Below, one piece after another: positions 16,541 to 24,885 of a stretch of DNA of 64,000 nucleotides. The translations under genes and the position numbers were made by a program. This DNA is from JAGOLU01 sp037138475 (GTDB lineage: Bacteria > Patescibacteriota > Microgenomatia > UBA1406 > GWC2-37-13): assembly GCA_037138475.1 (NCBI GenBank), contig JBAXII010000008.1, positions 1 to 64,000 on the forward strand. Direction: 5' to 3'. Below the pieces are notes generated by a model. It was not told where the DNA came from and searched no databases. It saw only the letters and a list, made by a program, of their open reading frames with translations. Every line of letters starts with the position of its first letter. Position 1 is the stretch's first letter.

Positions 16541-17560
16541 ATGAAATCTGTCTATATCGTTGAGTCAAGCTCGAATAATTCTGCTGCACGAGGTGTCGGG
16601 AGATATGTCAGTCTACTGAAGCAATCTGTGCCTTCACTCATCTCTGTCCCTGAATATGCATCGATTCCTCGAGGTTCAATACTGATTGAGCCATTCTTTA
16701 ACCTTATTGGTCGGGTGGCCTGGAATCTATTGGGCGCACCCTCAAGACAAATCACTGTCATTCACGACCTCATTCCTCTAAAGTATCCTGACGCGTTCCC
16801 GCTCGGATTTTGGGGACGCATTAGAGCTACTGTAAATACATTTCTGGCGCGAAGAGTCCCCATCGTGGTAACAGATAGTCATGTATCCCAACGAGACATA
16901 TCCAAAATATGTCATATAGATACAAAAAATATCAAAGTGATCTATCCCTATGTGAGTGAGACACTCAAACTCAATGCGTCGATAGAATCTGCCATCTTTG
17001 AGACATTACGTATACAAAAAGGATCATACTATATCTATGTGGGCGATGTGAATTGGAACAAAAATATTGTCACCATGGCAAAGGCATTTTTACAGACCTC
17101 AGCTACGCTCGTGTGCGTGGGCAAGTCATTTATGACTGATGAGTCAAATCTCTCTCATCCCTGGCAAACAGAACTGAATCAATTTCTGAAACTCACCAAG
17201 GGGTCTGCGCAGATTGTGCTCGCCGGTCACGTATCAGACGCTGATCTGGCGCAGCTGTACAAACATGCCTATTACAATGTGCTCCTGTCGCGTGATGAAG
17301 GATTTGGGTTTTCTTACGTGGAGGCAGGTCTGTTGGGCACTCCTTCGATATTGGCAAGCACACCCATATTCCACGAAATAGCTCAAGGAAAAGGATGTGT
17401 ATATGTCAATCCCCAAAGTGGTGATGAAATAGCGAAAGTAGTCAATGACCTTCAAATGGATACAAAGGAACGCGATAAAAAAGGCGCCGAGGCTGCCGCG
17501 CGTGCAAAAACCTTTAGTCAATTGGCTTTTGCTGAGGCGTGGAGTACACTGATAGGATAA
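16541..17560 (+). CDS. Glycosyltransferase, GT4-like (GT-B fold)
   Basis: 339 residues with the C-terminal donor-binding pattern of GT family 4: YIYVGDVNWNKNIVTMAKAF, IVLAGHVSDADLAQLYKHA and the EX7E-type GFGFSYVEAGLLGTPSILAS. The N-terminal domain contains QITVIHDLIPLKYPDAF. These enzymes add sugars to lipids or polysaccharides at the cytoplasmic face of the membrane. The acceptor cannot be told from sequence. The next gene starts 4 bases later. Confidence 0.88.
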   Translation: MKSVYIVESSSNNSAARGVGRYVSLLKQSVPSLISVPEYASIPRGSILIEPFFNLIGRVAWNLLGAPSRQITVIHDLIPLKYPDAFPLGFWGRIRATVNTFLARRVPIVVTDSHVSQRDISKICHIDTKNIKVIYPYVSETLKLNASIESAIFETLRIQKGSYYIYVGDVNWNKNIVTMAKAFLQTSATLVCVGKSFMTDESNLSHPWQTELNQFLKLTKGSAQIVLAGHVSDADLAQLYKHAYYNVLLSRDEGFGFSYVEAGLLGTPSILASTPIFHEIAQGKGCVYVNPQSGDEIAKVVNDLQMDTKERDKKGAEAAARAKTFSQLAFAEAWSTLIG

Positions 17561-17564
17561 TCCT

Positions 17565-17762
17565 ATGGATCCCCTTCTCCTCTATATAGCTGCGAGCGTA
17601 CTCTTTATCATGGTGATTCACTTTGCAGTAGGGATCAGCAAAGAGTTTGACACATGGATTATGACGGGCATCTTTGTATTGGGTGGAGTTTTGGGTTGGT
17701 ATTTTGAGGGATACGCCATCGGCTTTGTATTTGCGGTCGTGTTTACCTTTCTATTTTGGTAG
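17565..17762 (+). CDS. Small protein with two membrane helices
   Basis: 65 residues that are almost entirely hydrophobic: helix one LLLYIAASVLFIMVIHFAV and a second hydrophobic run IFVLGGVLGWYFEGYAIGFVFAVVFTFLF. It starts 4 bases after the glycosyltransferase stop, so it is probably co-expressed. Its last 12 bases overlap the end of convergent tatD. No family recognised. Confidence 0.65.
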   Translation: MDPLLLYIAASVLFIMVIHFAVGISKEFDTWIMTGIFVLGGVLGWYFEGYAIGFVFAVVFTFLFW

Positions 17763-18593
17763 ATGATATAGATTGGTAGCGTTTGTGGTTGTCTGTTCTC
17801 CCACTTCTGCCACGGTGACATGCTTCAGATTGGCTACTGATTGAGCGATAAGGGGAATATATGCGGGAAGATTTGGGTATTTTTTCTCTGATCTCATGGG
17901 TTCTGGCAATATGTATGGTGCATCAGTCTCAAGTACAAGCATCGACAGGGGAACTTTTGAGATAAAATCCATTTTCGCAGTATCATAGGTCACATCTCCA
18001 TCAACTCCGATATAAAACGAATACTGGGTCGCGAGGTCAAGTAGTCTCATATCAGGTTCACAACAATGCAAGACGAGTCTGCCACGCAGCGCATCACACT
18101 GTGGTTTGGAAAGTGAGGCAAAGAATTGCAAAATATCTCCGGTGCTCTCGCGATTGTGAATCACCACTGACCTATCATGCGTGATGGCAAGCTCAATCTG
18201 TTTTTTGAGAGCCACGAGCTGTATATCAAAATACTCATCCGATACCAGTATCTCCGGCCCATATTTTGAGGTTCGGTAAGCATGTCTATCAAGGCCGATC
18301 TCCCCAACCGCTACAACCTTCTCACGAGTAAGCATGGATTCGATAATATCCAGGTCTTGCTGGAGAGCCTCAACGGATCCAATATACTTTTGGACATGAT
18401 GTGGGTGGAGTCCAATAGTCGCAAAACAAGGTTCGTTGCGCTGTGCGATATCGATAGCCAATCGAGATGTCTCAATGTCTGTACCAGGAATGATGATTTT
18501 GATGACACCTTGCTCTTGTGCTCGTTTCGCAATCTTCGCATCTCCACCCGCAAATGCGTGGAAATTCAGATGGCAGTGGGTATCGATAAACAT
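17751..18593 (-). CDS. tatD: TatD-family hydrolase
   Basis: A metal-dependent TIM-barrel nuclease of the amidohydrolase superfamily. It shows MFIDTHCHLNF (first metal site), TIGLHPHHVQ, AVGEIGLDRH, VVIHNRES, LVLHCCEPD and LVLETDAPYILPEPMR. Length (280) is slightly above the ~260 norm. TatD enzymes trim DNA 3' ends and act in DNA repair or turnover. A 37-residue membrane peptide gene precedes it by 6 bases. Confidence 0.93.
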   Translation of the reverse strand: MFIDTHCHLNFHAFAGGDAKIAKRAQEQGVIKIIIPGTDIETSRLAIDIAQRNEPCFATIGLHPHHVQKYIGSVEALQQDLDIIESMLTREKVVAVGEIGLDRHAYRTSKYGPEILVSDEYFDIQLVALKKQIELAITHDRSVVIHNRESTGDILQFFASLSKPQCDALRGRLVLHCCEPDMRLLDLATQYSFYIGVDGDVTYDTAKMDFISKVPLSMLVLETDAPYILPEPMRSEKKYPNLPAYIPLIAQSVANLKHVTVAEVGEQTTTNATNLYHLPK

Positions 18594-18599
18594 GGGAGA

Positions 18600-18713
18600 C
18601 TAGCGAAGTGTGTCAATAAAGTTGGTCTGATAGCCAGATCTCGTATAGAAGATAAATCCAATAGCTATGAGTATGAGTACCAAGAGGATGAGTGAGCGTG
18701 ATCGTTCTGACAT
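18600..18713 (-). CDS. 37-residue single-helix membrane protein upstream of tatD
   Basis: An ATG-to-TAG frame that begins MSERSRSLILLVLILIAIGF and ends QTNFIDTLR: positively charged N-terminus, one transmembrane helix and a short polar tail. It ends 6 bases before the tatD ATG. A perfect TATAAT on the same strand (18728-18723) ends 9 bases before its start, which supports expression. No homolog recognised. Confidence 0.55.
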   Translation of the reverse strand: MSERSRSLILLVLILIAIGFIFYTRSGYQTNFIDTLR

Positions 18714-18722
18714 AACTAGATC

Positions 18723-18728
18723 ATTATA
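18723..18728 (-). promoter_or_regulatory. -10 box for the small membrane protein and tatD
   Basis: Minus-strand TATAAT, overlapping the final codons of gatD (ends 18724) and ending 9 bases before the ATG at 18713. Confidence 0.5.
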
Positions 18729-19482
18729 CTATCAGTTTTTTGGTATAGGCATGTGCACTCATCTCGAGCGTGTCGTCCAGCTTTTTGAGGGACACTTTTT
18801 CGTTTGGATACTTTGATTTGAGCGCCAGGTCGATCAGATAATCAGCAAAATGGGGATTTTTGGGAAGGAGCGCTCCGTGCATATAGCAGCCAAAAATGTT
18901 TTTGTGGATGCATCCCTCGACTCCATCGTGCACATTGTCACCGTACCCTTTGACGACTTTGCCCAGCGGAGCAAGTCCCTCTCCGAGCTTTGTTTGGCCT
19001 CCATGATTTTCAAATCCTACGAGCGTTTGAGGCTCTATGTCTAGCTTTGTTTGTATCACGATATTGCCTATACATCTATGCTTCACCTCGGATCCAGGAG
19101 CAATGGTGGCTATGTTTAGGATTCCCAAACCGGGGATATGGACCCCGTTTGCATCGAGAAATGAATTGCCAAAAAGCTGGTACCCTCCACAGATCAGGAG
19201 GAAAACAGCACGAGCATCTATGCGCTCGTTGATCAGGTTGACGAGCTGTTCTTTAGAATTCGCAATCTGTTCCCACACATGCATTTGATCTCGATCTTGC
19301 CCGCCACCAAAGAAAAATAGGTCACCTCGAGAAATAAGCTCAAAATCACGCTGATCATCCACAGCAAGCACCTCAAGATCTATACCGCGCCATTCACAGC
19401 GCTTACGCAGAGCAGTGATATTACCCTTATCTCCATAGATGTTCATGAGTTTGGGGAAAAGGTGGACGAGGGTGAGTTTCAT
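18724..19482 (-). CDS. gatD: Lipid II isoglutaminyl synthase, glutaminase subunit GatD
   Basis: A class I (triad) glutamine amidotransferase of the CobB/CobQ type. It shows MKLTLVHLFPKLMNIYGDKGN, FFFGGGQDRDQ, the nucleophile Cys in LLICGGYQLFG, GFENHGGQT and the catalytic His in GCYMHGALLPKNP. GatD supplies ammonia to MurT, which amidates the D-glutamate of lipid II. Its ATG overlaps the murT stop (19479-19482), matching the usual murT-gatD operon. Confidence 0.92.
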   Translation of the reverse strand: MKLTLVHLFPKLMNIYGDKGNITALRKRCEWRGIDLEVLAVDDQRDFELISRGDLFFFGGGQDRDQMHVWEQIANSKEQLVNLINERIDARAVFLLICGGYQLFGNSFLDANGVHIPGLGILNIATIAPGSEVKHRCIGNIVIQTKLDIEPQTLVGFENHGGQTKLGEGLAPLGKVVKGYGDNVHDGVEGCIHKNIFGCYMHGALLPKNPHFADYLIDLALKSKYPNEKVSLKKLDDTLEMSAHAYTKKLIV

Positions 19483-20789
19483 GTGGATGAATAAGAAGTG
19501 ATAGGACTGTACTCAGACAATACATCTCTGACATGATTCATGGCTGTATAGGTGACTAGGAGGGTATATTGCACCGACTCTTTACTTGCAGAGATCACTC
19601 GATCTATGGCCTTTTCTATATCTGTCTCTATCGTCGTGTCAAAAGAGGTGATCTCTGCATATTTATAGCGGAGTGCCATATCCAGAGCGCGTCTCCCTGT
19701 AAACAAGAGTGATTTTATTGTGGCGGTTTGATCGTAGTACCGCTCAAGATCAATATCCCATATCCAGCTCACATCCCTTCCATCTGCAACTTGGTCGTTG
19801 AGACCCACAATCAAGCGAGCATCGGGCACACGCTGGACAAGCTGCCATACCTGACCAAATCCTGCAGGATTTTTTACCAGAAATAGGTGAAATGTGACGA
19901 CGTGTCCTTGGGTCAAAACCTGAATCTTCTCTCCTCTCCCAAAAGGCGGATTGACGGTCTGTATTGATGCGGCAAGACGAGCAGGCTCAATATCTAATAT
20001 ACGTCCAACCGTGTATGCAGCAAGTGCGTTGTAGACATTATAAATGCCGGGAGGTTGGAACTTTATTTGTGTGTGGAGCGTGTTTTTTGACTCAATGCAG
20101 TCGTCAACCTCGATGAACGAGGTGAGATCCTGATTGATCTGTATGCGTGTCGCCTGCACGTGCTTCTTTGAATCTTGGGACTCGCCCTCATATGCAAATG
20201 TCTTGCGATGCTCAGTCGCCACTCCATAGGTGATGAGATGGTGAGTGAGGTCTTTTACCAGAGACACAAGCTGTGGATCATCACCATTTACTACTAGTTT
20301 TGCATGGGCGCTCTGTTTACAAGCTTCGTTTATATATCGTGCAGTCGTATGAAGCTCGCCATAGGCATCAAGTTGATCCCTATATAGATTGGTTATCACG
20401 ATGATGTCTGCGCGTACTTGTTTGGTGAGCCGGGGCATGGTGCCCTCCTCCACCTCACATAAAAAAACTGCCTTCCGACTCCGCTGTGGACCAGCAAGGA
20501 GTAGGGTAGCTGCGATACCCCGCAACATGTTTGATCCGCTCGCATTACTGACGAAAGGTATCTTTGCATCACGCAAGATGCTAGCCAATGCATGTTGGGT
20601 GGTGGTTTTGCCGTTTGTCCCCGTGATCAGAATGACTTTTTTGTACTGCTTTGCGTAATATTTGATGAGTGAAGGCATGTATCGTTCGACCCAGAGTCCG
20701 GGGAGCGCAGTGCCATTTCTGCCGAATAGCTTCAGCACGACGACAAAGAGTCTGGTGAGGTATGTCAGCAGGTATAATAGGACAAACAT
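19479..20789 (-). CDS. murT: Lipid II isoglutaminyl synthase, Mur-ligase subunit MurT
   Basis: A Mur-ligase family ATPase that activates the D-Glu carboxylate of lipid II for amidation by GatD-derived ammonia. It shows the N-terminal hydrophobic segment, P-loop LITGTNGKTTTQHALA, the acidic FLCEVEEGTMPRL, ITNLYRDQLDAYGE (cf. 'NLFRDQLDRYGE') and a C-terminal MurT region with GLNDQVADGRDVSWIWDID. The four-cysteine zinc ribbon inserted in Gram-positive MurT is missing: the corresponding region has no CxxC pairs. A TATAAT lies 9 bases before the ATG. Confidence 0.92.
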   Translation of the reverse strand: MFVLLYLLTYLTRLFVVVLKLFGRNGTALPGLWVERYMPSLIKYYAKQYKKVILITGTNGKTTTQHALASILRDAKIPFVSNASGSNMLRGIAATLLLAGPQRSRKAVFLCEVEEGTMPRLTKQVRADIIVITNLYRDQLDAYGELHTTARYINEACKQSAHAKLVVNGDDPQLVSLVKDLTHHLITYGVATEHRKTFAYEGESQDSKKHVQATRIQINQDLTSFIEVDDCIESKNTLHTQIKFQPPGIYNVYNALAAYTVGRILDIEPARLAASIQTVNPPFGRGEKIQVLTQGHVVTFHLFLVKNPAGFGQVWQLVQRVPDARLIVGLNDQVADGRDVSWIWDIDLERYYDQTATIKSLLFTGRRALDMALRYKYAEITSFDTTIETDIEKAIDRVISASKESVQYTLLVTYTAMNHVRDVLSEYSPITSYSST

Positions 20790-20798
20790 CTACAGATG

Positions 20799-20804
20799 AT
20801 TATA
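20799..20804 (-). promoter_or_regulatory. -10 box of murT-gatD
   Basis: Minus-strand TATAAT ending 9 bases before the murT ATG at 20789. Confidence 0.5.
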
Positions 20805-20850
20805 ACAAGTAGCTGGATATTTATAGTGGTTCATATTTGATACAAACTCT

Positions 20851-21621
20851 ATGAGAATTGGATTTTTTGACTCTGGTATCGGTGGCACCACTATCCTCCG
20901 CCAAGTGATGCATGATTTGCCCCAATACAGCTATCTATACTACGCTGATAATGCTCATCTGCCCTATGGGGAAAAGTCACCCGAGGAGCTCTATGTGCTC
21001 ACGACTAATGCACTGAAGGCTATGTTTGCACAGGATTGTAAACTCGTAGTGCTCGCCTGCAATACCGCGACCACCGTGCTCCCCCGGATCCAGCAAGAAT
21101 GGCTCCCCCACCACTTTCCTGATCGAAAAGTCCTCGGCATCATCAGGCCCACCGTCGAACACATGATCGTCTCGGGTAAAAAAAAGATCTATCTCCTCGC
21201 TACGGTTGCGACTGTCAATGCCGACTCGTATGGGCACGAACTCAAGAAGCTTGGGAGCAACATCGAGCTCGTGCAGATAGCCTGTCCTGACCTGGCGACC
21301 GCCATCGAAGAAGAAGCTGATCGTGAGAGCTCACCACGAATCAGAAAACTCCTCACGGAATATCTCTCTTTGGTAACCGATACAAATCCCACCCTCTATA
21401 CCGCCTGCACTCATTATGAACTCGTGCGCGATATGATCTTCCAAATCAGCGGTATTAAAGCATTTACGCAGGGGTATTTGGGGGCAAAAAGCCTGAATGA
21501 ATATCTTAGCAACCACTCCTTCTCAGTAGATTCGGTAAAGGGAATGGATATAGAGGTTATAAACACCAATCGTTCTGGCATGTACTCAAACGATATTATG
21601 TCCTTTCTTGACTCTGTCTGA
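20851..21621 (+). CDS. murI: Glutamate racemase
   Basis: Makes D-glutamate for peptidoglycan. Motifs: IGFFDSGIGGTTILR (catalytic Asp region), YADNAHLPYGEKSPEE, LVVLACNTATT (first catalytic Cys) and LYTACTHYEL (second Cys; the usual form is LGCTHYP, here ACTHYE). Length (256) is normal. It is divergent from murT-gatD, so D-Glu production and D-Glu amidation genes lie side by side. Its 3' end overlaps the convergent glycosyltransferase gene by 26 bases. Confidence 0.93.
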   Translation: MRIGFFDSGIGGTTILRQVMHDLPQYSYLYYADNAHLPYGEKSPEELYVLTTNALKAMFAQDCKLVVLACNTATTVLPRIQQEWLPHHFPDRKVLGIIRPTVEHMIVSGKKKIYLLATVATVNADSYGHELKKLGSNIELVQIACPDLATAIEEEADRESSPRIRKLLTEYLSLVTDTNPTLYTACTHYELVRDMIFQISGIKAFTQGYLGAKSLNEYLSNHSFSVDSVKGMDIEVINTNRSGMYSNDIMSFLDSV

Positions 21622-22381
21622 CAAATCTATGTATGTCCCCAATTCTGACAGCCTTTGCTCTTTCCAGTATTTGTTCGTGGCTTAGGCTGGTAATTTGCTT
21701 ATAAACCTGTCGCACACTCTCAAAGTTCACTGTGTCTGTGCTCGTGCCGTAGTTCTCGTGATGCAAGTGGAAAGCTACTTCTGTTACTGCTGCTGTTTGA
21801 TAGGGTAGCAGCTTGTATCCAAATGCAGTATCCTCTCCGCCCCATCCCTCAAACTCCTCATCCCATCCTCCAACATTATAAAAAAGATCTCTTCTTATCA
21901 ACATATACCCTCCTGGCACAGAGAAATCCCTAAGTGTGTGTTTACTCAGTTGAGCACTGTTGATATCAACAGAAAGCTGATTGGTTTCATCATTTGTGAG
22001 TGCATACAATCTATCGTAACAACGCACAGCATCAACTCGATCAAGGAGTTCAAATCCTGCTTCAAGTGAAGCACGTGGCAATATAATGTCATTGTCAATA
22101 AAATTGAGGATGTCACTCTTCGCCATGTTTGCTCCAATGTTGTATCCCCAGGATTTATTAAAATATCCGCTTTTTTGAACAAACAGGTAGCTTAATGTAT
22201 ATGGCAAATCTCTATAATTTGAAGGGTCAAGTGTTTGTTTTTCTCCTTGTTCGACAATTACTATTTCTATATCGTCTTCTGGTTGGAGAATTTGCTTAAA
22301 CCACTTAAGCACTATGTCAATATTGCGCTCTCGCTCTATTGAAGTGCGTTTGTGGGATATAATAAAAGACGCTTTTTTCAT
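21596..22381 (-). CDS. GT-A glycosyltransferase with galactosyltransferase-type C-terminus
   Basis: A 261-residue family 2-like enzyme. The N-terminal strand is ASFIISHKRTSIER, the metal-binding DXD-type motif is in LNFIDNDIILPRASLE, and the C-terminal motif GGWDEEFEGWGGEDTAFGYK matches the Glyco_transf_7C pattern. It would transfer a hexose from a nucleotide sugar; acceptor unknown. A minus-strand TATAAT (22394-22389) ends 7 bases before the ATG. Its tail overlaps murI convergently. Confidence 0.88.
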   Translation of the reverse strand: MKKASFIISHKRTSIERERNIDIVLKWFKQILQPEDDIEIVIVEQGEKQTLDPSNYRDLPYTLSYLFVQKSGYFNKSWGYNIGANMAKSDILNFIDNDIILPRASLEAGFELLDRVDAVRCYDRLYALTNDETNQLSVDINSAQLSKHTLRDFSVPGGYMLIRRDLFYNVGGWDEEFEGWGGEDTAFGYKLLPYQTAAVTEVAFHLHHENYGTSTDTVNFESVRQVYKQITSLSHEQILERAKAVRIGDIHRFVRQSQERT

Positions 22382-22388
22382 ACGTCAC

Positions 22389-22394
22389 ATTATA
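22389..22394 (-). promoter_or_regulatory. -10 box, leaderless start of the GT-A glycosyltransferase
   Basis: TATAAT on the minus strand, 7 bases before the ATG at 22381. Confidence 0.55.
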
Positions 22395-22456
22395 CCAGTC
22401 TATGAATGAAAGCTGTTTTGTCTGGCAAATAATTATATTATTCAACCTGATAACCT

Positions 22457-23701
22457 ATGCACATCTCCACCCTCAACGCCCTTGAAATCCTTGACTCTCG
22501 AGGCAAGCCAACCGTTCGTGTATTTTTGACGCTCGAAGATGGTCGACAATTCCGATCTTCGGTACCCTCTGGAGCATCCACAGGCGCACATGAGGCTGTT
22601 GAGCTGCGCGATGGAGATATGAAGCGCCACTTTGGCCAAGGAGTCCTCACCGCTGTCAAAAATGTAAATGAGATCATCGCCCCCGCACTCAAGGGCATGT
22701 CTGTACTGGATCAGCGAAAGATCGATGAGAACATGATCGCGCTCGACGGGACCGAAAATAAGGCAAAGCTCGGCGCAAACGCAATCCTCGCCGTCAGTAT
22801 GGCTGTGGCAAAGGCTGCAGCAGCTGTCCAGGGTAAAAAGCGCTGGGAATACTTGCATGATGCATTTTTTGCAGATCGTACGGCCAACTTTCCTCGACTG
22901 ATGGTAAATGTAGTCAATGGTGGTAAACATGCCGGATGGAACTTTGACATCCAGGAGTTTATGATCGTGCCAAAGTCGAACATCCCGACTGTATCTACGC
23001 GAATAGCTGCTGAGATCTTTCAACAGCTCGGTAAAAATCTAAAGAAAAAGAAGCTCTCGACGCTCGTAGGTGACGAAGGCGGCTACTCTCCTGCCCTCTC
23101 CAGCAATGAGGAAGTGTTGGGAGAGATCACACAAGCCGCGCAAGATGCAGGATATGTGAATACCAAAGATTTTGGCTTTGCGCTCGACTCCGCCGCGACT
23201 GAGTTTTTCAAAGAGGGTAAATATGTGATGCAAAAGACAGGTGAGATCTTGACCCCAGATCAGCTCACTGAGTTTTATGCGAAAATAGGGCAGAAATACA
23301 ATATAGAGTCTTTTGAGGATCCCTTTGCCGAAGATGATTGGACTGCTTTCAAAAAGTTTACGGAGATGGCAGTGAAGTACCAGTTCCAGGTGGTAGGCGA
23401 CGATCTCCTCGTCACGAACCCCAAAAGGATCAAAAAGGGCATCGACGAAAAAGCCGCAAATGCCGTGCTGGTCAAGGTAAATCAGATAGGATCACTCTCG
23501 GAGACTGTGGATGCCATCCGCATGGCACAAGACGCCGGATGGAAAATCGCTATATCGCATCGTTCTGGTGAGACAGAAGACAACTTTATCGCAGATCTTG
23601 CGTACGCGTGTGGTGCTGAGTTTATAAAGACAGGCTCGATGAGTAGGTCTGATAGGCTGAGTAAGTACAATCGGTTGCTCGAGATCGAGGCGGGGTACTA
23701 G
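22457..23701 (+). CDS. eno: Enolase
   Basis: Converts 2-phosphoglycerate to phosphoenolpyruvate. Motifs: ALEILDSRGKPTVRV, SVPSGASTGAHEAVELRD, VVNGGKHAGWNFDIQEFMIVP, LVGDEGGYSP, ESFEDPFAEDDW, QVVGDDLLVTNPKRI, VKVNQIGSLSETVDA and ISHRSGETEDNFIADLA, which cover the metal ligands and catalytic Lys/Glu. Length 414 is normal. The usual GGAHADN loop reads GGKHAGWN. A TATATT box ends 17 bases before the ATG. gpmA follows at 24145, so two consecutive steps of lower glycolysis are grouped. Confidence 0.96.
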   Translation: MHISTLNALEILDSRGKPTVRVFLTLEDGRQFRSSVPSGASTGAHEAVELRDGDMKRHFGQGVLTAVKNVNEIIAPALKGMSVLDQRKIDENMIALDGTENKAKLGANAILAVSMAVAKAAAAVQGKKRWEYLHDAFFADRTANFPRLMVNVVNGGKHAGWNFDIQEFMIVPKSNIPTVSTRIAAEIFQQLGKNLKKKKLSTLVGDEGGYSPALSSNEEVLGEITQAAQDAGYVNTKDFGFALDSAATEFFKEGKYVMQKTGEILTPDQLTEFYAKIGQKYNIESFEDPFAEDDWTAFKKFTEMAVKYQFQVVGDDLLVTNPKRIKKGIDEKAANAVLVKVNQIGSLSETVDAIRMAQDAGWKIAISHRSGETEDNFIADLAYACGAEFIKTGSMSRSDRLSKYNRLLEIEAGY

Positions 23702-23741
23702 CTGTACTTATTGAACCCTTCCCCGCAGTGTCCATCGATAG

Positions 23742-23814
23742 GTCATTCTCGCGTACGCGAGAATCCAATCTACAAGAATACATGCCTTTGGATCCCCTCG
23801 TTCGAGGGGATGAC
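23742..23814. repeat. Head-to-head pair of palindromic REP-like repeats
   Basis: Two hairpin elements in opposite orientation. The first core is the perfect 20-base palindrome ATTCTCGCGTACGCGAGAAT (23745-23764), flanked by GTC and CCAAT. The second is ATCCCCTCG-TT-CGAGGGGAT (23792-23811), flanked by TTGG and GAC. Related copies lie at 28109, 35339, 37775-37853, 38503 and 45670. Confidence 0.8.
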
Positions 23815-23879
23815 TGACAGGTGAGCCGGGAAGAGTTTAATATGTACTAGTAGCCCTCAATCAATAAGTCAAAATAGCT

Positions 23880-24095
23880 ATGTCATCGTATATCCCCTAT
23901 TTTTTCCTCCTAGCTGCACTTCTTCACCTGATTCGACTGTGCAAAAAACACGGGAAAAATATAAATGAGATGCCCAGTCCGATAATGCGGTTGTTTTGGT
24001 GGATGATCTTTCTGTTTTTTGGAATCGCGTATGGCTATATCGCATATCTGATAGGATCAGGCGTTGGCATGGTGGTGAATTGGTTTGGTGCCTAA
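23880..24095 (+). CDS. Small membrane protein, two helices
   Basis: 71 residues: helix one YIPYFFLLAALLHLIRL, a basic loop (CKKHGKNINEMPS) and helix two LFWWMIFLFFGIAYGYIAYLI. No family recognised. It lies between eno and gpmA on the same strand, 50 bases before the gpmA start. Confidence 0.6.
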   Translation: MSSYIPYFFLLAALLHLIRLCKKHGKNINEMPSPIMRLFWWMIFLFFGIAYGYIAYLIGSGVGMVVNWFGA

Positions 24096-24144
24096 TGAAT
24101 AACCATTGAGGGTATACTATTCTTGTTGGAAGTTGAAGAAAACT

Positions 24145-24885
24145 ATGTATAAACTCGTCTTTGTCCGTCATGGCAAAACTTCGTGGGCCGATAAGTTCAC
24201 GGGGTGGACGGATATAGATGTCACTCCCGAAGGGATTGAGCAGACGAAAAAGTTTGCACCTCGACTCAAAGAAGCGGGATTTACCTTTGATCTCGCCTAT
24301 ACATCGTATTTGAAACGTGCTATCCGTACACTCTGGACCGTACTTGACGTCACCGATCAGATGTATATCCCCGTCAAAACAACCTGGAGACTCAACGAGC
24401 GTCACTATGGTGCACTCCAGGGTCTGAATAAGGCAGAAACCGCGGCGAAATATGGCGAGGAACAGGTGCAGATCTGGCGCCGGAGCTATGATACCCCACC
24501 CCCCCTATTGACTGATGATGATCCTCGAAACCCCAAGCTTGATCCGCGTTATGCAAGTCTCTCGGCTGCAGAGATACCCCTTGGTGAAAGTCTCAAAGAT
24601 ACCGTCGCACGAGCGGTGCCCTATTGGACTGACGAAATCATGCCCAGCATCAAAGCGGGTAAAAAAGTCATTGTTTCAGCTAGTCACAACAGCATGCGTG
24701 CTATCTGTATGCATGTTGAGGGTATGACACAAGAGCAAGTCATGGGCTTCAATATCGCCTACAGCATCCCCCTCGTCTATGAGTTTGATGATCAGATGCA
24801 GTTTGTGAAAAAGTACTATCTCGCCTCAGATGCAGAGGTTGACACCGTCATTTCAGAGATTAAAAATCAGGGGAAAGCCAAGTAA
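24145..24885 (+). CDS. gpmA: 2,3-bisphosphoglycerate-dependent phosphoglycerate mutase
   Basis: Interconverts 3- and 2-phosphoglycerate, the step before enolase. Motifs: KLVFVRHGKTSWADKFTGWTDIDVTPEG (His of the RHG motif forms phosphohistidine), TSYLKRAIRTLW, WRLNERHYGALQGLNKAETAAKYGEEQV and VSASHNSMRAICMHVEGM (second His). The ATG at 24145 starts the fold directly; an upstream TTG at 24106 would add an unlikely leader. A TATACT at 24113-24118 implies a ~20-base leader. The stop is directly abutted by the end of the convergent peptidase gene. Confidence 0.95.
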   Translation: MYKLVFVRHGKTSWADKFTGWTDIDVTPEGIEQTKKFAPRLKEAGFTFDLAYTSYLKRAIRTLWTVLDVTDQMYIPVKTTWRLNERHYGALQGLNKAETAAKYGEEQVQIWRRSYDTPPPLLTDDDPRNPKLDPRYASLSAAEIPLGESLKDTVARAVPYWTDEIMPSIKAGKKVIVSASHNSMRAICMHVEGMTQEQVMGFNIAYSIPLVYEFDDQMQFVKKYYLASDAEVDTVISEIKNQGKAK

